A stretch of DNA of 64,000 bases from Sphingobium algorifonticola. Its GTDB lineage: Bacteria > Pseudomonadota > Alphaproteobacteria > Sphingomonadales > Sphingomonadaceae. Of the stretch, positions 43,754 through 52,280 are shown one piece after another. The position numbers and the translations under genes are program-made. The DNA lies in the NCBI RefSeq assembly GCF_004005485.1, contig NZ_RZUL01000001.1, positions 992,001 to 1,056,000 of the forward strand, in the 5' to 3' direction. The notes under the pieces are model-generated. The model did no database searches and had not been told where the DNA came from. It was given only the letters and a program-made list of their open reading frames with translations. The stretch's first letter is position 1. Each line of letters opens with the position of its first letter.

Positions 43754-44713
43754 ATGGAAACACGGTCGAACAACGTACTGGTCGGGGCGGTAGTGCTGAT
43801 ACTGCTCGCCGCCATCATGATTGCCGCCTTCTGGTTCTCGCGCATATCGGGTGGCAGCGATGTTGAATATGACATCTACTTCAAGCAATCGGTAAACGGC
43901 CTCGCCAAGGGTTCTGCGGTAACCTTCGCGGGCGTCCCGTCGGGACAGATCAAGGATATCGAACTGTGGAAGCGCGACCCCGGCTTCGTGAAAGTCCGCA
44001 TCACGGTCAAGGAAGGGACGCCGATCCTGCAAGGGACGACCGCCACCATTCAGGGCAGCTTTACCGGCCTTTCCGAAATCGTGCTGGATGGCGCGGTCAA
44101 GGGCGCGCCGCCTATTATCTGTCCCGAAACCAATCCCGAAGCGGCCTGCCCTGATGGCGTGCCGGTGATCCCGACCAAGCCGGGGGCTTTCGGCGAATTG
44201 CTCAACAGCGCGCCGCAACTTTTGCAGCGCCTTTCGACGCTGACCGAGCGGCTGACCGAACTCATGAACGACAAGAACCAGCAGAGTTTCGCCGGTATCC
44301 TGACCAATGTCGAAAAACTGTCGGGCAATCTGGCCGATCGCGGGCCGGAAATCGCCGCGACGCTGGCCGAAACGCGCCTTGCCGTGCAGAAGGCAGGCAT
44401 CGCCGCCGAGGAAATCGGCAAGCTTTCCGCTGCGACGACCGGCCTCATCAACGAAGACGGCAAGCCGCTCGTTTCGGATTTGCGCAAGACACTCGCATCG
44501 GCGAACAGGACGATCGACCAGCTTGAAAAGACGCTGGCCGAGGCGCAGCCGGGCGTCCGCGCCTTCTCGCAACAGACGATGCCCGAAGTCGGGTTGTTGA
44601 TCACGGACCTGCGCGAGATGGCGCGTTCGGTTCGCGCCGTTTCCGAAAAGCTCGACCAGCAGGGTGCCGGATCGCTCATCGGTTCGCCCAAGCTGCCGGA
44701 TTACAAGCCATGA
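43754..44713 (+). CDS. mlaD: MlaD-type MCE-domain protein
   Basis: 319 residues. Single N-terminal membrane helix (about 9-31), one MCE domain (about 38-120; YDIYFKQSVNGLAKGSAVTF, GVPSGQIKDIELW) and a long C-terminal helical region (about 155-300) that in the family forms a needle or coiled coil. An insert with two cysteines (ICPETNPEAACPDG) lies near 125-140, a possible disulfide. Five bases after mlaF, overlaps the lipoprotein gene (ATGA). Confidence 0.92.
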   Translation: METRSNNVLVGAVVLILLAAIMIAAFWFSRISGGSDVEYDIYFKQSVNGLAKGSAVTFAGVPSGQIKDIELWKRDPGFVKVRITVKEGTPILQGTTATIQGSFTGLSEIVLDGAVKGAPPIICPETNPEAACPDGVPVIPTKPGAFGELLNSAPQLLQRLSTLTERLTELMNDKNQQSFAGILTNVEKLSGNLADRGPEIAATLAETRLAVQKAGIAAEEIGKLSAATTGLINEDGKPLVSDLRKTLASANRTIDQLEKTLAEAQPGVRAFSQQTMPEVGLLITDLREMARSVRAVSEKLDQQGAGSLIGSPKLPDYKP

Positions 44714-45327
44714 AAGGTGCCGAAATGATGCGCAATTCATCGAGGATACTGGCCGGAATGCTGCTTTGCACGGCATTGGCCGGCTGCGTTTCGTTCGGCG
44801 ACAAGGCACCCACGCAGTTGCTTTCGCTCAGTTCGGATGCGCGCGTCGCGCCAGGCACGACGCGCATCGGCGGCAGTGGCAAAAGCATCACCGTGCTGCC
44901 GCCTGAAACGCCTAAGCAGCTTGATACGGTGCGGGTGCCGGTGCAGGTCGATGCGGTATCGGTCGCTTATGTGAAGGACGCGCGATGGGTCGATAGTCCG
45001 CGTCAGATGTTCCAGCATCTGCTGTCGGAAACGATCGCGGCAAGCGGCAGCGCCATCGTGCTCGATCCCGGCCAGTACAGCGCCGACCCTGGCAGGCGTC
45101 TGCTGGGTGTCCTCGTCGATTTCGGAATCGATGCGCGAACCAACAGTGCCATCGTTACCTATGATGCGACGCTTGCGCCGGTCGGTGGCCAGCCGGTGCA
45201 ACGCAAGCGGTTTTCCGCCAGCGTCCCGGTCGGCACAATCGATGCGACCGGCGTCGGCAATCCGATCAACCAGGCTGCGAACAAGGTGGCAGCAGAGGTC
45301 GCCGCATGGGTCGGCACAACGGGATAG
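44710..45327 (+). CDS. ABC-type transport auxiliary lipoprotein (PqiC/DUF330-like)
   Basis: 205 residues. Lipobox LAGC with Cys near 25, then a domain in which VPVQVDAVSVAYVKDARWVDSPRQ and MFQHLLSETIAASG match the ABC_trans_aux family found beside MCE operons. Likely the outer-membrane partner of this Mla system. Start overlaps mlaD by ATGA; an internal ATG at residue 6 is an alternative. Confidence 0.88.
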   Translation: MKGAEMMRNSSRILAGMLLCTALAGCVSFGDKAPTQLLSLSSDARVAPGTTRIGGSGKSITVLPPETPKQLDTVRVPVQVDAVSVAYVKDARWVDSPRQMFQHLLSETIAASGSAIVLDPGQYSADPGRRLLGVLVDFGIDARTNSAIVTYDATLAPVGGQPVQRKRFSASVPVGTIDATGVGNPINQAANKVAAEVAAWVGTTG

Positions 45328-45451
45328 AGCACCCTGAAGTTCCGCTAAAAGACACAAAAGATTACATAATCGCCACGGAACGAATCGGATCGCGGCGGCT
45401 TCTTCGGTCAGTATCGCCCGCCTGCATGGCCTGACCGATTGGAGCAACCCG

Positions 45452-45694
45452 ATGTCCCAGCCCCTGTCTCGTATCTTCCTACTCGGCGCAGCACTGGCCT
45501 CGGTCACGATGGTGGCCAGCTGCTCGCGCGGCGCGACACGCGGCGGCCTTATCGGCGGTGCTGGCGGTGCGGTCGTCGGCAGTGTCACCGGCCTCGGAAC
45601 GACGGAAGGCGCGCTGATTGGCGGTGCCGCAGGGGCGGTGATCGGCGATGATCAGGATGACCGCCGCGACCGTCGCCGCCGCCGTCCGCGCTGA
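45452..45694 (+). CDS. Glycine-zipper lipoprotein with charged tail
   Basis: 80 residues; GGAGC precedes ATG 45452. Lipobox VASC with Cys near 24, then a glycine-zipper region with repeated GGA(G/A)GAV units (GGLIGGAGGAVVGSVTG; EGALIGGAAGAVIGDD) resembling the YMGG/17-kDa antigen families. The tail is almost wholly Asp/Arg (DDQDDRRDRRRRRPR). Outer-membrane or stress role is presumed. It may belong to the Mla transcript (124-base gap). Confidence 0.75.
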   Translation: MSQPLSRIFLLGAALASVTMVASCSRGATRGGLIGGAGGAVVGSVTGLGTTEGALIGGAAGAVIGDDQDDRRDRRRRRPR

Positions 45695-45698
45695 CCGC

Positions 45699-46205
45699 TC
45701 AGACGATCTGCATCACGCTCGCCGGGGTCAGACGGGGTAACAACGCGATCATTTCAGCCTTGGCTATGGCCACGCAGCCCTCGGTCGGTCGGGCATCGAC
45801 CCAGCAATGGAAGAATATGGCGCTGCCTGCCGCCGGCATCGGCGGGGCGTCGTTATGGCCCAGCACGACGACGATGTCATAGGCTTGGTCGGTCCGATGC
45901 AGCGTTTCAGCCGAAAAGCGATGCGGCAGCTGTACCGGCCGATTATATTGTGGATCATCCACGCCATCCGACCAGCCGTCGCCGCTACGGGTCCAGCGCC
46001 ATGGCAGCGTCAGAGGCCAGGGCAAGGTTACCCGTTCGGGTCGCAGCAGTGCGCCGCGTATTGGCCATGTGCCTAGCGGTGTGCACCCGTCCCCCTCACG
46101 CTTTTCATCCGCTGGACAGGCACCGCCTTTGCCGATCGCGCAGGGGATGTCGATATCGTCGAACCGCAGCCGACAAGCAGCGGTATCGACATGGATCACG
46201 CTCAT
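45699..46205 (-). CDS. L,D-transpeptidase (YkuD-like) domain protein without signal peptide
   Basis: 168 residues. The catalytic block FFHCWVDARPTEGCVAI supplies a His and the nucleophile Cys in a TxGC form of the usual SxGC motif; GHNDAPPMPAAGS precedes it. No signal peptide or membrane segment is visible, so export is unexplained. Its ATG overlaps the ribA stop by four bases. Confidence 0.8.
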   Translation of the reverse strand: MSVIHVDTAACRLRFDDIDIPCAIGKGGACPADEKREGDGCTPLGTWPIRGALLRPERVTLPWPLTLPWRWTRSGDGWSDGVDDPQYNRPVQLPHRFSAETLHRTDQAYDIVVVLGHNDAPPMPAAGSAIFFHCWVDARPTEGCVAIAKAEMIALLPRLTPASVMQIV

Positions 46206-47266
46206 AATTGATGTCCGGTCCGGTCGCGCTTCGTGGCAAGATAGCGGTCGTTATGCGGATTGGATTCGATGGCGAGGGGCAACCGTTCGGCCACCCGGAT
46301 GCCCGCCGCTTCCAGCCCCGCAACCTTGGCGGGGTTGTTGGTGAGCAGGCGGACGGTATCGATGCCAAGCAGATCGAGCATTCGCGCCGCGACCGAAAAG
46401 TCGCGCGCGTCGATCGCGAAACCCAAACGGACATTGGCATCCACGGTGTCGAACCCCTGATCCTGCAAGGCATAGGCGCGCAACTTGTTGACAAGGCCAA
46501 TGCCGCGCCCTTCCTGCCGCAGATAAAGCAGCACACCCCAGGGCGCATCGGCGATGCGGTGCAGCGCCTCATCCAGTTGCGGCCCGCAATCGCATTTCAG
46601 CGATCCCAGTGCGTCGCCGGTCAGGCATTCGCTGTGCAGCCGCACGACGGGCGGAGAGGCGTCGCGCCTGCCGACGATCAGCGCGACATGTTCGCGCGGT
46701 TCCTCCGGGCTGCGGAACGCGACGATTTCCGCCGACTCGCTCGCGGCCACAGGCAGGTGCGCGCGGGTGGCAATCTGCAACCGCGCCGCGCTGTCATAGG
46801 CGGAGATGTCTGCGGCGGTGACATCGGCATCCACCGCGCCGTCCGCATCGCCGATGAAAAACGCGGGCAGTATTCCGGCGAGCCGGGCGAGCCGGAGCGC
46901 CGCCGCCGCCGCCATCGGCGCGGCCAGCGCCCGTGCACGGAACGGTCCTTTCAGGGGGGAGGCGAGGTCGCGCACGGGATCGGCAATCGCCATTGCGACG
47001 TCACCGTCGATCCACGGAACCCGGGCGATCTGCACCGGCATTTCCGGGTCGGCGGCATCGCGCTGGTTCGCGAGCTTCAGCGTCTGCGCCCGCGCCGCCG
47101 AAATCAGCAAGTCCGCGCGGGAGTCGGGATCAAACTGCGTCAGGGTGACGGCGTCCGCGCCTTCGATCGCCATCACCCGCACTGCACCGTCGTGCGCGCC
47201 GATGCGGACCGGCCAGCCACGGCGCAGCGCATCGATGGCGCGGGCGGCGGCGCGCGGGTCGGTCAT
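46202..47266 (-). CDS. ribA: GTP cyclohydrolase II with degenerate N-terminal domain
   Basis: 354 residues from ATG 47266. The C-terminal domain (about 180-354) carries the zinc site in SECLTGDALGSLKCDCGPQL, RQEGRGIGLVNKLRAY and LLTNNPAKVAGLEAAGI: GTP to the 2,5-diaminopyrimidine in riboflavin synthesis. The N-terminal 175 residues occupy the place of a RibB (DHBP synthase) domain but show none of its acidic motif, so only the RibA step is predicted. Seven bases from xth, ATGA overlap with the transpeptidase. Confidence 0.92.
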   Translation of the reverse strand: MTDPRAAARAIDALRRGWPVRIGAHDGAVRVMAIEGADAVTLTQFDPDSRADLLISAARAQTLKLANQRDAADPEMPVQIARVPWIDGDVAMAIADPVRDLASPLKGPFRARALAAPMAAAAALRLARLAGILPAFFIGDADGAVDADVTAADISAYDSAARLQIATRAHLPVAASESAEIVAFRSPEEPREHVALIVGRRDASPPVVRLHSECLTGDALGSLKCDCGPQLDEALHRIADAPWGVLLYLRQEGRGIGLVNKLRAYALQDQGFDTVDANVRLGFAIDARDFSVAARMLDLLGIDTVRLLTNNPAKVAGLEAAGIRVAERLPLAIESNPHNDRYLATKRDRTGHQL

Positions 47267-47273
47267 CGGCGTG

Positions 47274-48071
47274 TCAGAACGCGAACTCGGTGATGATCGG
47301 CACATGGTCCGATGGCCGCGCCCAGCCGCGGGCAGGCTCCACCACGCGGTGGCTTACGGCCTTGTCGGCAAGACTGCGGCTGACCCACATATGGTCCAGC
47401 CGTCGCCCGCGATCGCTCTCGGACCAGTCTCGCGCGCGATAGCTCCACCAGGTATAAAGGCGTTCGGGTGCCGGAACGAAATGACGCCCCAGATCGACCC
47501 AGTCGTGCGAAGCCTGCAGGCGCGCCAGCAGCGCGATTTCGACAGGCGTGTGGCTCACTGTATTGATGAGAGCCTTGTGGCTCCACACATCGCATTCGAG
47601 AGGGGCGATGTTGAAATCGCCCGTCAGGATGGTCGGCTTGTCCGACAGCGCGGAGGACCATTCGATCATCCGCTCCAGGAAATCCAGCTTTTGCCCGAAC
47701 TTTGGGTTGATCGTGCGGTCGGGCTCCTCGCCCCCTGCGGGCACATAGACATTTTCGAGCCGCACGCCATTGTCGAGCCGCACGCCGATATGACGCGCCT
47801 CGCCGTTCGCCTGCCAGTCCAGCCGGTCGTCCTCGCGGATCGGAATACGGCTGACGATCGCGACGCCGTGGTGCATCGGCTGACCGTTCAGCATCTGGTG
47901 ATTATAGCCATATTGGCGGAACAGCCCGGCCGGGAAGGTGTCGTTGACCACCTTCGTTTCCTGCAGGCACAGGATGTCGGGACCTTCTTCGGCCAGAAAA
48001 CGCTCGACGATGTCGAGCCGCGCGCGGACGGAGTTGATGTTCCAGGAAGCGATGCTGATCGTGTCGGCCAT
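47274..48071 (-). CDS. xth: Exodeoxyribonuclease III
   Basis: 265 residues, AP endonuclease/EEP fold. ASWNINSVRARL, LCLQETKV (catalytic Glu), YVPAGGEEPDR, LTGDFNIAPLECDVW (Asp/Asn) and RLDHMWVS ... PSDHVPI (catalytic Asp-His) are intact. Base-excision repair enzyme. A strong GGGGAGGGG ribosome site precedes the ATG. Confidence 0.95.
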   Translation of the reverse strand: MADTISIASWNINSVRARLDIVERFLAEEGPDILCLQETKVVNDTFPAGLFRQYGYNHQMLNGQPMHHGVAIVSRIPIREDDRLDWQANGEARHIGVRLDNGVRLENVYVPAGGEEPDRTINPKFGQKLDFLERMIEWSSALSDKPTILTGDFNIAPLECDVWSHKALINTVSHTPVEIALLARLQASHDWVDLGRHFVPAPERLYTWWSYRARDWSESDRGRRLDHMWVSRSLADKAVSHRVVEPARGWARPSDHVPIITEFAF

Positions 48072-48138
48072 GCCCCTCCCCTAGGGGGCAAAATCGGTCA
48101 TCGCAACCCGTGTCGGGCGCGATCCGCCGCGCAAGGAA

Positions 48139-48172
48139 AGACCCCCGCTCCGGGGGCGTGGAACGGGGGTCT
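48139..48172 (-). terminator. Possible terminator hairpin downstream of lolA
   Basis: AGACCCCCG (48139-48147) and CGGGGGTCT (48164-48172) form a 9-bp stem with a 16-base loop; on the minus strand TTCCTT follows. A competing CCCCCG/CGGGGG pairing exists. The rest of the 262-base gap between lolA and xth shows no gene. Confidence 0.45.
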
Positions 48173-48333
48173 CGATCGCGCCATCATGCGCTTCGCGACA
48201 AGAGACGGCGGCTGGGTAACAGGGGGGAAATCCCAGGGGCCGCTCTTGCCGTGGGTCTGTTATTAGCGGCCCGGATATGAGCGGCAGATGAACGGAAATG
48301 TTCAGCATGCGGCCCATGCATTTTTTGCCGCGA

Positions 48334-48954
48334 TCAGCGCGTCCGCGGGCGCGGGTCGGTCCAGCGAAACACCGAATCGGCAATCGGCATGCCGTAGCGA
48401 TGGTTGGAAAGGCGGATGGTGGTGCGATTGTTCTGCGAATCGAGCGCAACCCAGCCATAAAGTTCCAGCCCGGCAGGGGCGGCGGCTTTGCGCTTGAACA
48501 CCAGCGTGATCGTGCCGAACTCGGGGCGCTTGGGATCGCGTGCCTCTACGCTCAATATGCTTGCGTCCCCGGTCTGGATCACCTTGCCAAACCGGGACAG
48601 ATCCTTCGAAGGGTCGAGCAGCGCACCCAGCGGCGAACTGCCAATCGGCCAGCGTTGCACCTGCCGCACATCATAATCGATCATGGTCAGCGCCTTGCCG
48701 TCGCCGACGATCAGCAGCGACACGCCCTTCTGATACTGAAAGCGAATCTTGCCCGGTTGCTTGAGCGTCAGTTGACCAGTCACGCTGCGGCCATTGCGGT
48801 CTGTCTGGGTAAAATCGGCGGTCATCGTCGTGACGGCGCGAATATAGGCGTTCACCTTCGCCAGCTCGGACGCGGGTTGTTGCTGCGCGGAGGCGGGCAG
48901 GGTAGCCGAAAGCGCAAGCGGAACAGCGGCAAGGGCAAGAGCCATGCGCTTCAT
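48334..48954 (-). CDS. lolA: Outer-membrane lipoprotein carrier protein LolA
   Basis: 206 residues from ATG 48954; signal peptide MKRMALALAAVPLALSATLP, cleaved at SAQ. TMTADFTQTDRNGRSVTGQL, KPGKIRFQYQKGVSLLIVGDGK and MIDYDVRQVQRWPI are LolA-family segments (DUF2092/LolA). Carries lipoproteins from LolCDE to LolB or directly to the outer membrane. Confidence 0.9.
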   Translation of the reverse strand: MKRMALALAAVPLALSATLPASAQQQPASELAKVNAYIRAVTTMTADFTQTDRNGRSVTGQLTLKQPGKIRFQYQKGVSLLIVGDGKALTMIDYDVRQVQRWPIGSSPLGALLDPSKDLSRFGKVIQTGDASILSVEARDPKRPEFGTITLVFKRKAAAPAGLELYGWVALDSQNNRTTIRLSNHRYGMPIADSVFRWTDPRPRTR

Positions 48955-49144
48955 GATGTCATCTCCAGATCGTTGATATGCGGTCGCACTAGCGGCGCGG
49001 CGTTGAACCCGTGGTGAACCTGTCCCCGTCCGAACTTCCCTCCGTTTGCCAATATCCCGCATGGCGAGTCGCCGTTCTGCTGGAACATCGTGATGGTACG
49101 CTTAGGGAGGATGACGGGCGATTGGGCTGTAGGATGGGGGACTT

Positions 49145-49558
49145 TCAACCAAATACCAAACAGCAGTTTCCGGCACGATCAATGGAGAAATCGCATTGGC
49201 GCAATACATCCATGCCAATCAAGGCGGCAAAATGTTCGCTGCTTTTCAAGCTGAAGCCATAGGTTTCCTCAAAAATGAACGGCAGGGCATTGGCGGCACT
49301 ATTGTCGGGAAAAAGACCTATGCGGAAAATGAATCGTTCCGCATGGCCAAGGCCGTGCGCAGACTGAAGGGGTCGTTTTCCATGCGATTCTAGGCGCAGT
49401 TCTTCTGCAATGCGTTGGTCTATGGCGCTGACGGTCGCCCCGGTATCGACCAAGGCGGTCGCCGTGACATGAGTCAAATCGGCGGGATTGTCAGCGCCGA
49501 ATATGTACACAGGCAAGACTATCCGACGGTTATCGTGTCGCCATCTAATTTCCGACAT
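49145..49558 (-). CDS. Retropepsin-like aspartic protease
   Basis: 137 residues. ATALVDTGATVSAIDQRIAEE contains the DTG triad of clan AA aspartic proteases, and ALIGMDVLRQCDFSID supplies the hydrophobic-hydrophobic-Gly psi-loop signature. Single domain with one DTG, so it should act as a homodimer. No signal peptide or membrane segment. Composition is odd: a hand count of 49141-49440 gives 153/300 (51%) G+C, against 40/60 (67%) at 50101-50160 in ftsK. Overlaps its upstream partner by 14 bases. Substrate unknown. Confidence 0.82.
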   Translation of the reverse strand: MSEIRWRHDNRRIVLPVYIFGADNPADLTHVTATALVDTGATVSAIDQRIAEELRLESHGKRPLQSAHGLGHAERFIFRIGLFPDNSAANALPFIFEETYGFSLKSSEHFAALIGMDVLRQCDFSIDRAGNCCLVFG

Positions 49559-49793
49559 GCGAGAAAAATCCCAGATCGATGGGTTCCTCGGTCACTTCCT
49601 GAATGGAAAAGATGCCGTCTTCAAATGCCCTTTTGGCGTAGCGGTAGGCATCGCCGGGCTTGTCGAAAAACTCGATGACGCTCCGGTTTTTCATCAGCGC
49701 ATATTGCCCCGCATGGCTTTCCACATATTCTCGCAGGTGCCGCAGAAAGAAGTCATAATTGGCATCGACTTCGATCGCTAATGGTTGGCTCAC
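49545..49793 (-). CDS. Small protein of unknown function paired with the protease
   Basis: 82 residues from GTG 49793, supported by a strong GGAGAAGGGG ribosome site. Pattern: helix (YDFFLRHLREYVESHAGQYA), short strands (YALMKNRSVIEFFD), helix (DAYRYAKRAFEDG), strand (FSIQEVTEEP). It resembles small DUF5678-like proteins that accompany bacterial retropepsins, though I am not sure of that name. Overlaps the protease gene by 14 bases, so the two are translated together. Confidence 0.72.
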   Translation of the reverse strand: MSQPLAIEVDANYDFFLRHLREYVESHAGQYALMKNRSVIEFFDKPGDAYRYAKRAFEDGIFSIQEVTEEPIDLGFFSHVGN

Positions 49794-49892
49794 GGCTTAT
49801 CCCCTTCTCCTGTAAGCTATCATATCCGGGGGCAACGCGATCAGAATAGAGCGGCCTCTGCGACGAAAGGACTCAAATATGAGTCGAGCCGT

Positions 49893-52199
49893 TCACAACG
49901 GATTTCCGCTCTCATCTCGCAGCACGTCCCGCCGTCCCACATGGTTGGGCGGGCCGACGAGGCCTTCTTCCTCCATGCGTTCGATCAGCCGGGCGGCGCT
50001 GTTGTAGCCGACACGGAGCTGGCGTTGCAGCCAGCTTGTCGAGGCTTTCTGATTCTCGAACACCAACTGGCATGCCTTGCGGTAAAGCTGCGCGTCGGGG
50101 CTGTCGTCGCCCAGGTCGACGCCGTCGAGGGCAAAGCTGCCTTCTTCGGGTTCCTCGGTCACCGCGGAAATATAATCGGGCTTGCCCTGCGCGCGCCAGT
50201 GATCGGCGACCAGGCGCACTTCGTCGTCGCTGACGAAGGGGCCATGGACGCGGGTCAGCTGCTTGCCGCCCGCCATATACAGCATGTCGCCTTTGCCCAG
50301 CAGCTGCTCTGCCCCCTGTTCGCCCAAAATGGTGCGGCTGTCGATTTTCGACGTCACGAAGAAACTGATGCGCGTCGGCAGGTTGGCCTTGATGACGCCG
50401 GTGATGACGTCGACCGAGGGGCGCTGCGTCGCGAGGATCAGGTGGATGCCCGCCGCCCGCGCTTTCTGTGCCAGTCGCTGGATGAGAAACTCGACTTCCT
50501 TGCCTGCGGTCATCATCAGGTCGGCAAGCTCGTCCACCACGACGACGATCTGCGGCAACGGCTGAAAGTCGAGCTGTTCCTCTTCGTAGATCGGCTGGCC
50601 GGTTTCCGGGTTATATCCGGTCTGGACGCGGCGGCCGAGCGGCTTGCCCTTCGCCTTGGCGGCGCGAACCTTCTCGTTGTAATTGGCGAGGTTGCGCACG
50701 GAGATCGACGCCATCATGCGATAGCGGTCCTCCATCTGCTCGACGGCCCATTTCAGCGCGCGGATCGCCTTCTGCGGTTCGGTGACGACGGGCGACAGCA
50801 GGTGCGGAATATCGTCATAGGTCGAAAGCTCCAGCATCTTGGGGTCGATCATGATGAGGCGAAGCTGGTCGGGCGTCATCCGGTAGAGCAGCGACAGGAT
50901 CATGCAGTTGAGACCCACCGACTTGCCCGATCCCGTCGTGCCCGCGATCAGCAGATGCGGCATCGGGGCAAGATCGGCAATCACCGCATCGCCGGAAATA
51001 TTCTTGCCCAGCACGATCGGAAGCGCAGCATGCTGATCGGCGAACTGGTCGCTTTCGATCAGCTCCCGCAGGACGACCGATTCGCGTTTGGCATTGGGCA
51101 GCTCGATCCCGATGACGGTCCGGCCTGGGATGGTCGCGACACGGGCGGAGAGCGCAGACATGTTGCGCGCGATATCGTCGGCCAGCGCCACGACGCGGCT
51201 TGCCTTGATCCCGGCGGCGGGTTCCAGCTCATACATGGTGACGACCGGGCCGGGCTTCACTTCGGTGATGTGGCCTTTCACATGAAAATCGTCGAGCACG
51301 CTTTCGAGCAGACGGGCGTTGCGCTCCAGCGCGGCCTTGTCGATCTTCACGGCCTGGCTCGGTGCGGCCTGCGTCAGCAGATCGGTCGAGGGCAGGGCAC
51401 CTTGCCCGAACAGGTCGTCCTGCCGTGAGACGGGTGCGAAGGGGCGGGGCGGGGCGGCTGGCTTTGGCGTCTGGATGGTGATCGGCGGTTTCGGCTCGTT
51501 CGATACCGCGCGACGCGGGGCTGCTTCGCGCGCCTCCGGCAGTGGGCTTTCGCCTGCGTCGCGTGCGGGCAGGCGCGGCAGCGCAAAGCGCGGCATGCTG
51601 GGCCGCGTCAGGTGAATCAGCGGCTTTTCCAGCGCCAGGCTGCGATACCACAGCCGTCCGCCGACCACGAGCGTCAGCACAGTCAGCGTGCCGGTGATCC
51701 AGGATTGCGCGGTGTCGGGCGCCATGGCCGTCAGGCTGAAGATGCCGCGTGCCGTCAGCAGGCCAACGATGCCGCCCCATCCCGCGGGCAGCGCGACCAG
51801 CGGCTCTGCCTGAAACAGCGCCAGCCCGATGCCGACCAATATGATGCCCGTTACGCACCGGCCAACCTGCCCCTGCCATCCGGCCATGTCCTGATCGCCC
51901 CACAGCCGCCGCGCACACACGAGGATGAGGGGCAGCAGCAACGCACCCGGCACGCCCAGCAGCCACAACAGAAAATCGGCAACATAGGCCCCCGGTGCCC
52001 GCATGACATTCTGCGCCGTGCCGCCCGCCACTGTGTTCATGGAAGGATCGCTTGGCTGATAGCTGAGCAGCGCGAGCAACAGGAACAGGGCGAAGGCATA
52101 GAGCGCGATCGAGCCGATCAACGCGCCGCTGCGGATCAGGCTGCGTTTCAGCATATGCCGCCATTCCGGCGTGCGCTTCGATGCCCGGCTGGCCACCAT
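49893..52199 (-). CDS. ftsK: DNA translocase FtsK
   Basis: 768 residues from ATG 52199; a TTG at 52220 is an alternative. Four N-terminal membrane helices (about 22-185), a Pro-rich linker (about 215-285), an alpha/beta RecA-like motor with Walker A GTTGSGKSVGLN (about 415) and Walker B VVVVDELADLM (about 553), and a C-terminal winged-helix gamma domain (about 700-768; STSWLQRQLRVGYNSAARLIE) that reads KOPS. Couples chromosome dimer resolution to division. Confidence 0.95.
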   Translation of the reverse strand: MVASRASKRTPEWRHMLKRSLIRSGALIGSIALYAFALFLLLALLSYQPSDPSMNTVAGGTAQNVMRAPGAYVADFLLWLLGVPGALLLPLILVCARRLWGDQDMAGWQGQVGRCVTGIILVGIGLALFQAEPLVALPAGWGGIVGLLTARGIFSLTAMAPDTAQSWITGTLTVLTLVVGGRLWYRSLALEKPLIHLTRPSMPRFALPRLPARDAGESPLPEAREAAPRRAVSNEPKPPITIQTPKPAAPPRPFAPVSRQDDLFGQGALPSTDLLTQAAPSQAVKIDKAALERNARLLESVLDDFHVKGHITEVKPGPVVTMYELEPAAGIKASRVVALADDIARNMSALSARVATIPGRTVIGIELPNAKRESVVLRELIESDQFADQHAALPIVLGKNISGDAVIADLAPMPHLLIAGTTGSGKSVGLNCMILSLLYRMTPDQLRLIMIDPKMLELSTYDDIPHLLSPVVTEPQKAIRALKWAVEQMEDRYRMMASISVRNLANYNEKVRAAKAKGKPLGRRVQTGYNPETGQPIYEEEQLDFQPLPQIVVVVDELADLMMTAGKEVEFLIQRLAQKARAAGIHLILATQRPSVDVITGVIKANLPTRISFFVTSKIDSRTILGEQGAEQLLGKGDMLYMAGGKQLTRVHGPFVSDDEVRLVADHWRAQGKPDYISAVTEEPEEGSFALDGVDLGDDSPDAQLYRKACQLVFENQKASTSWLQRQLRVGYNSAARLIERMEEEGLVGPPNHVGRRDVLRDESGNPL

Positions 52200-52280
52200 G
52201 ATCCCCGTTTCGTGCTTCAAATGTTCCGCTGCGCCCTTGTCCGTTAATCATGACTCCACGTCAAGAGTCCGGGGCAATTG

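Noticed and set aside
49785..51428. 547-codon plus-strand frame opposite ftsK
   Set aside because: Antisense to the ftsK motor domain; no homology-like features.
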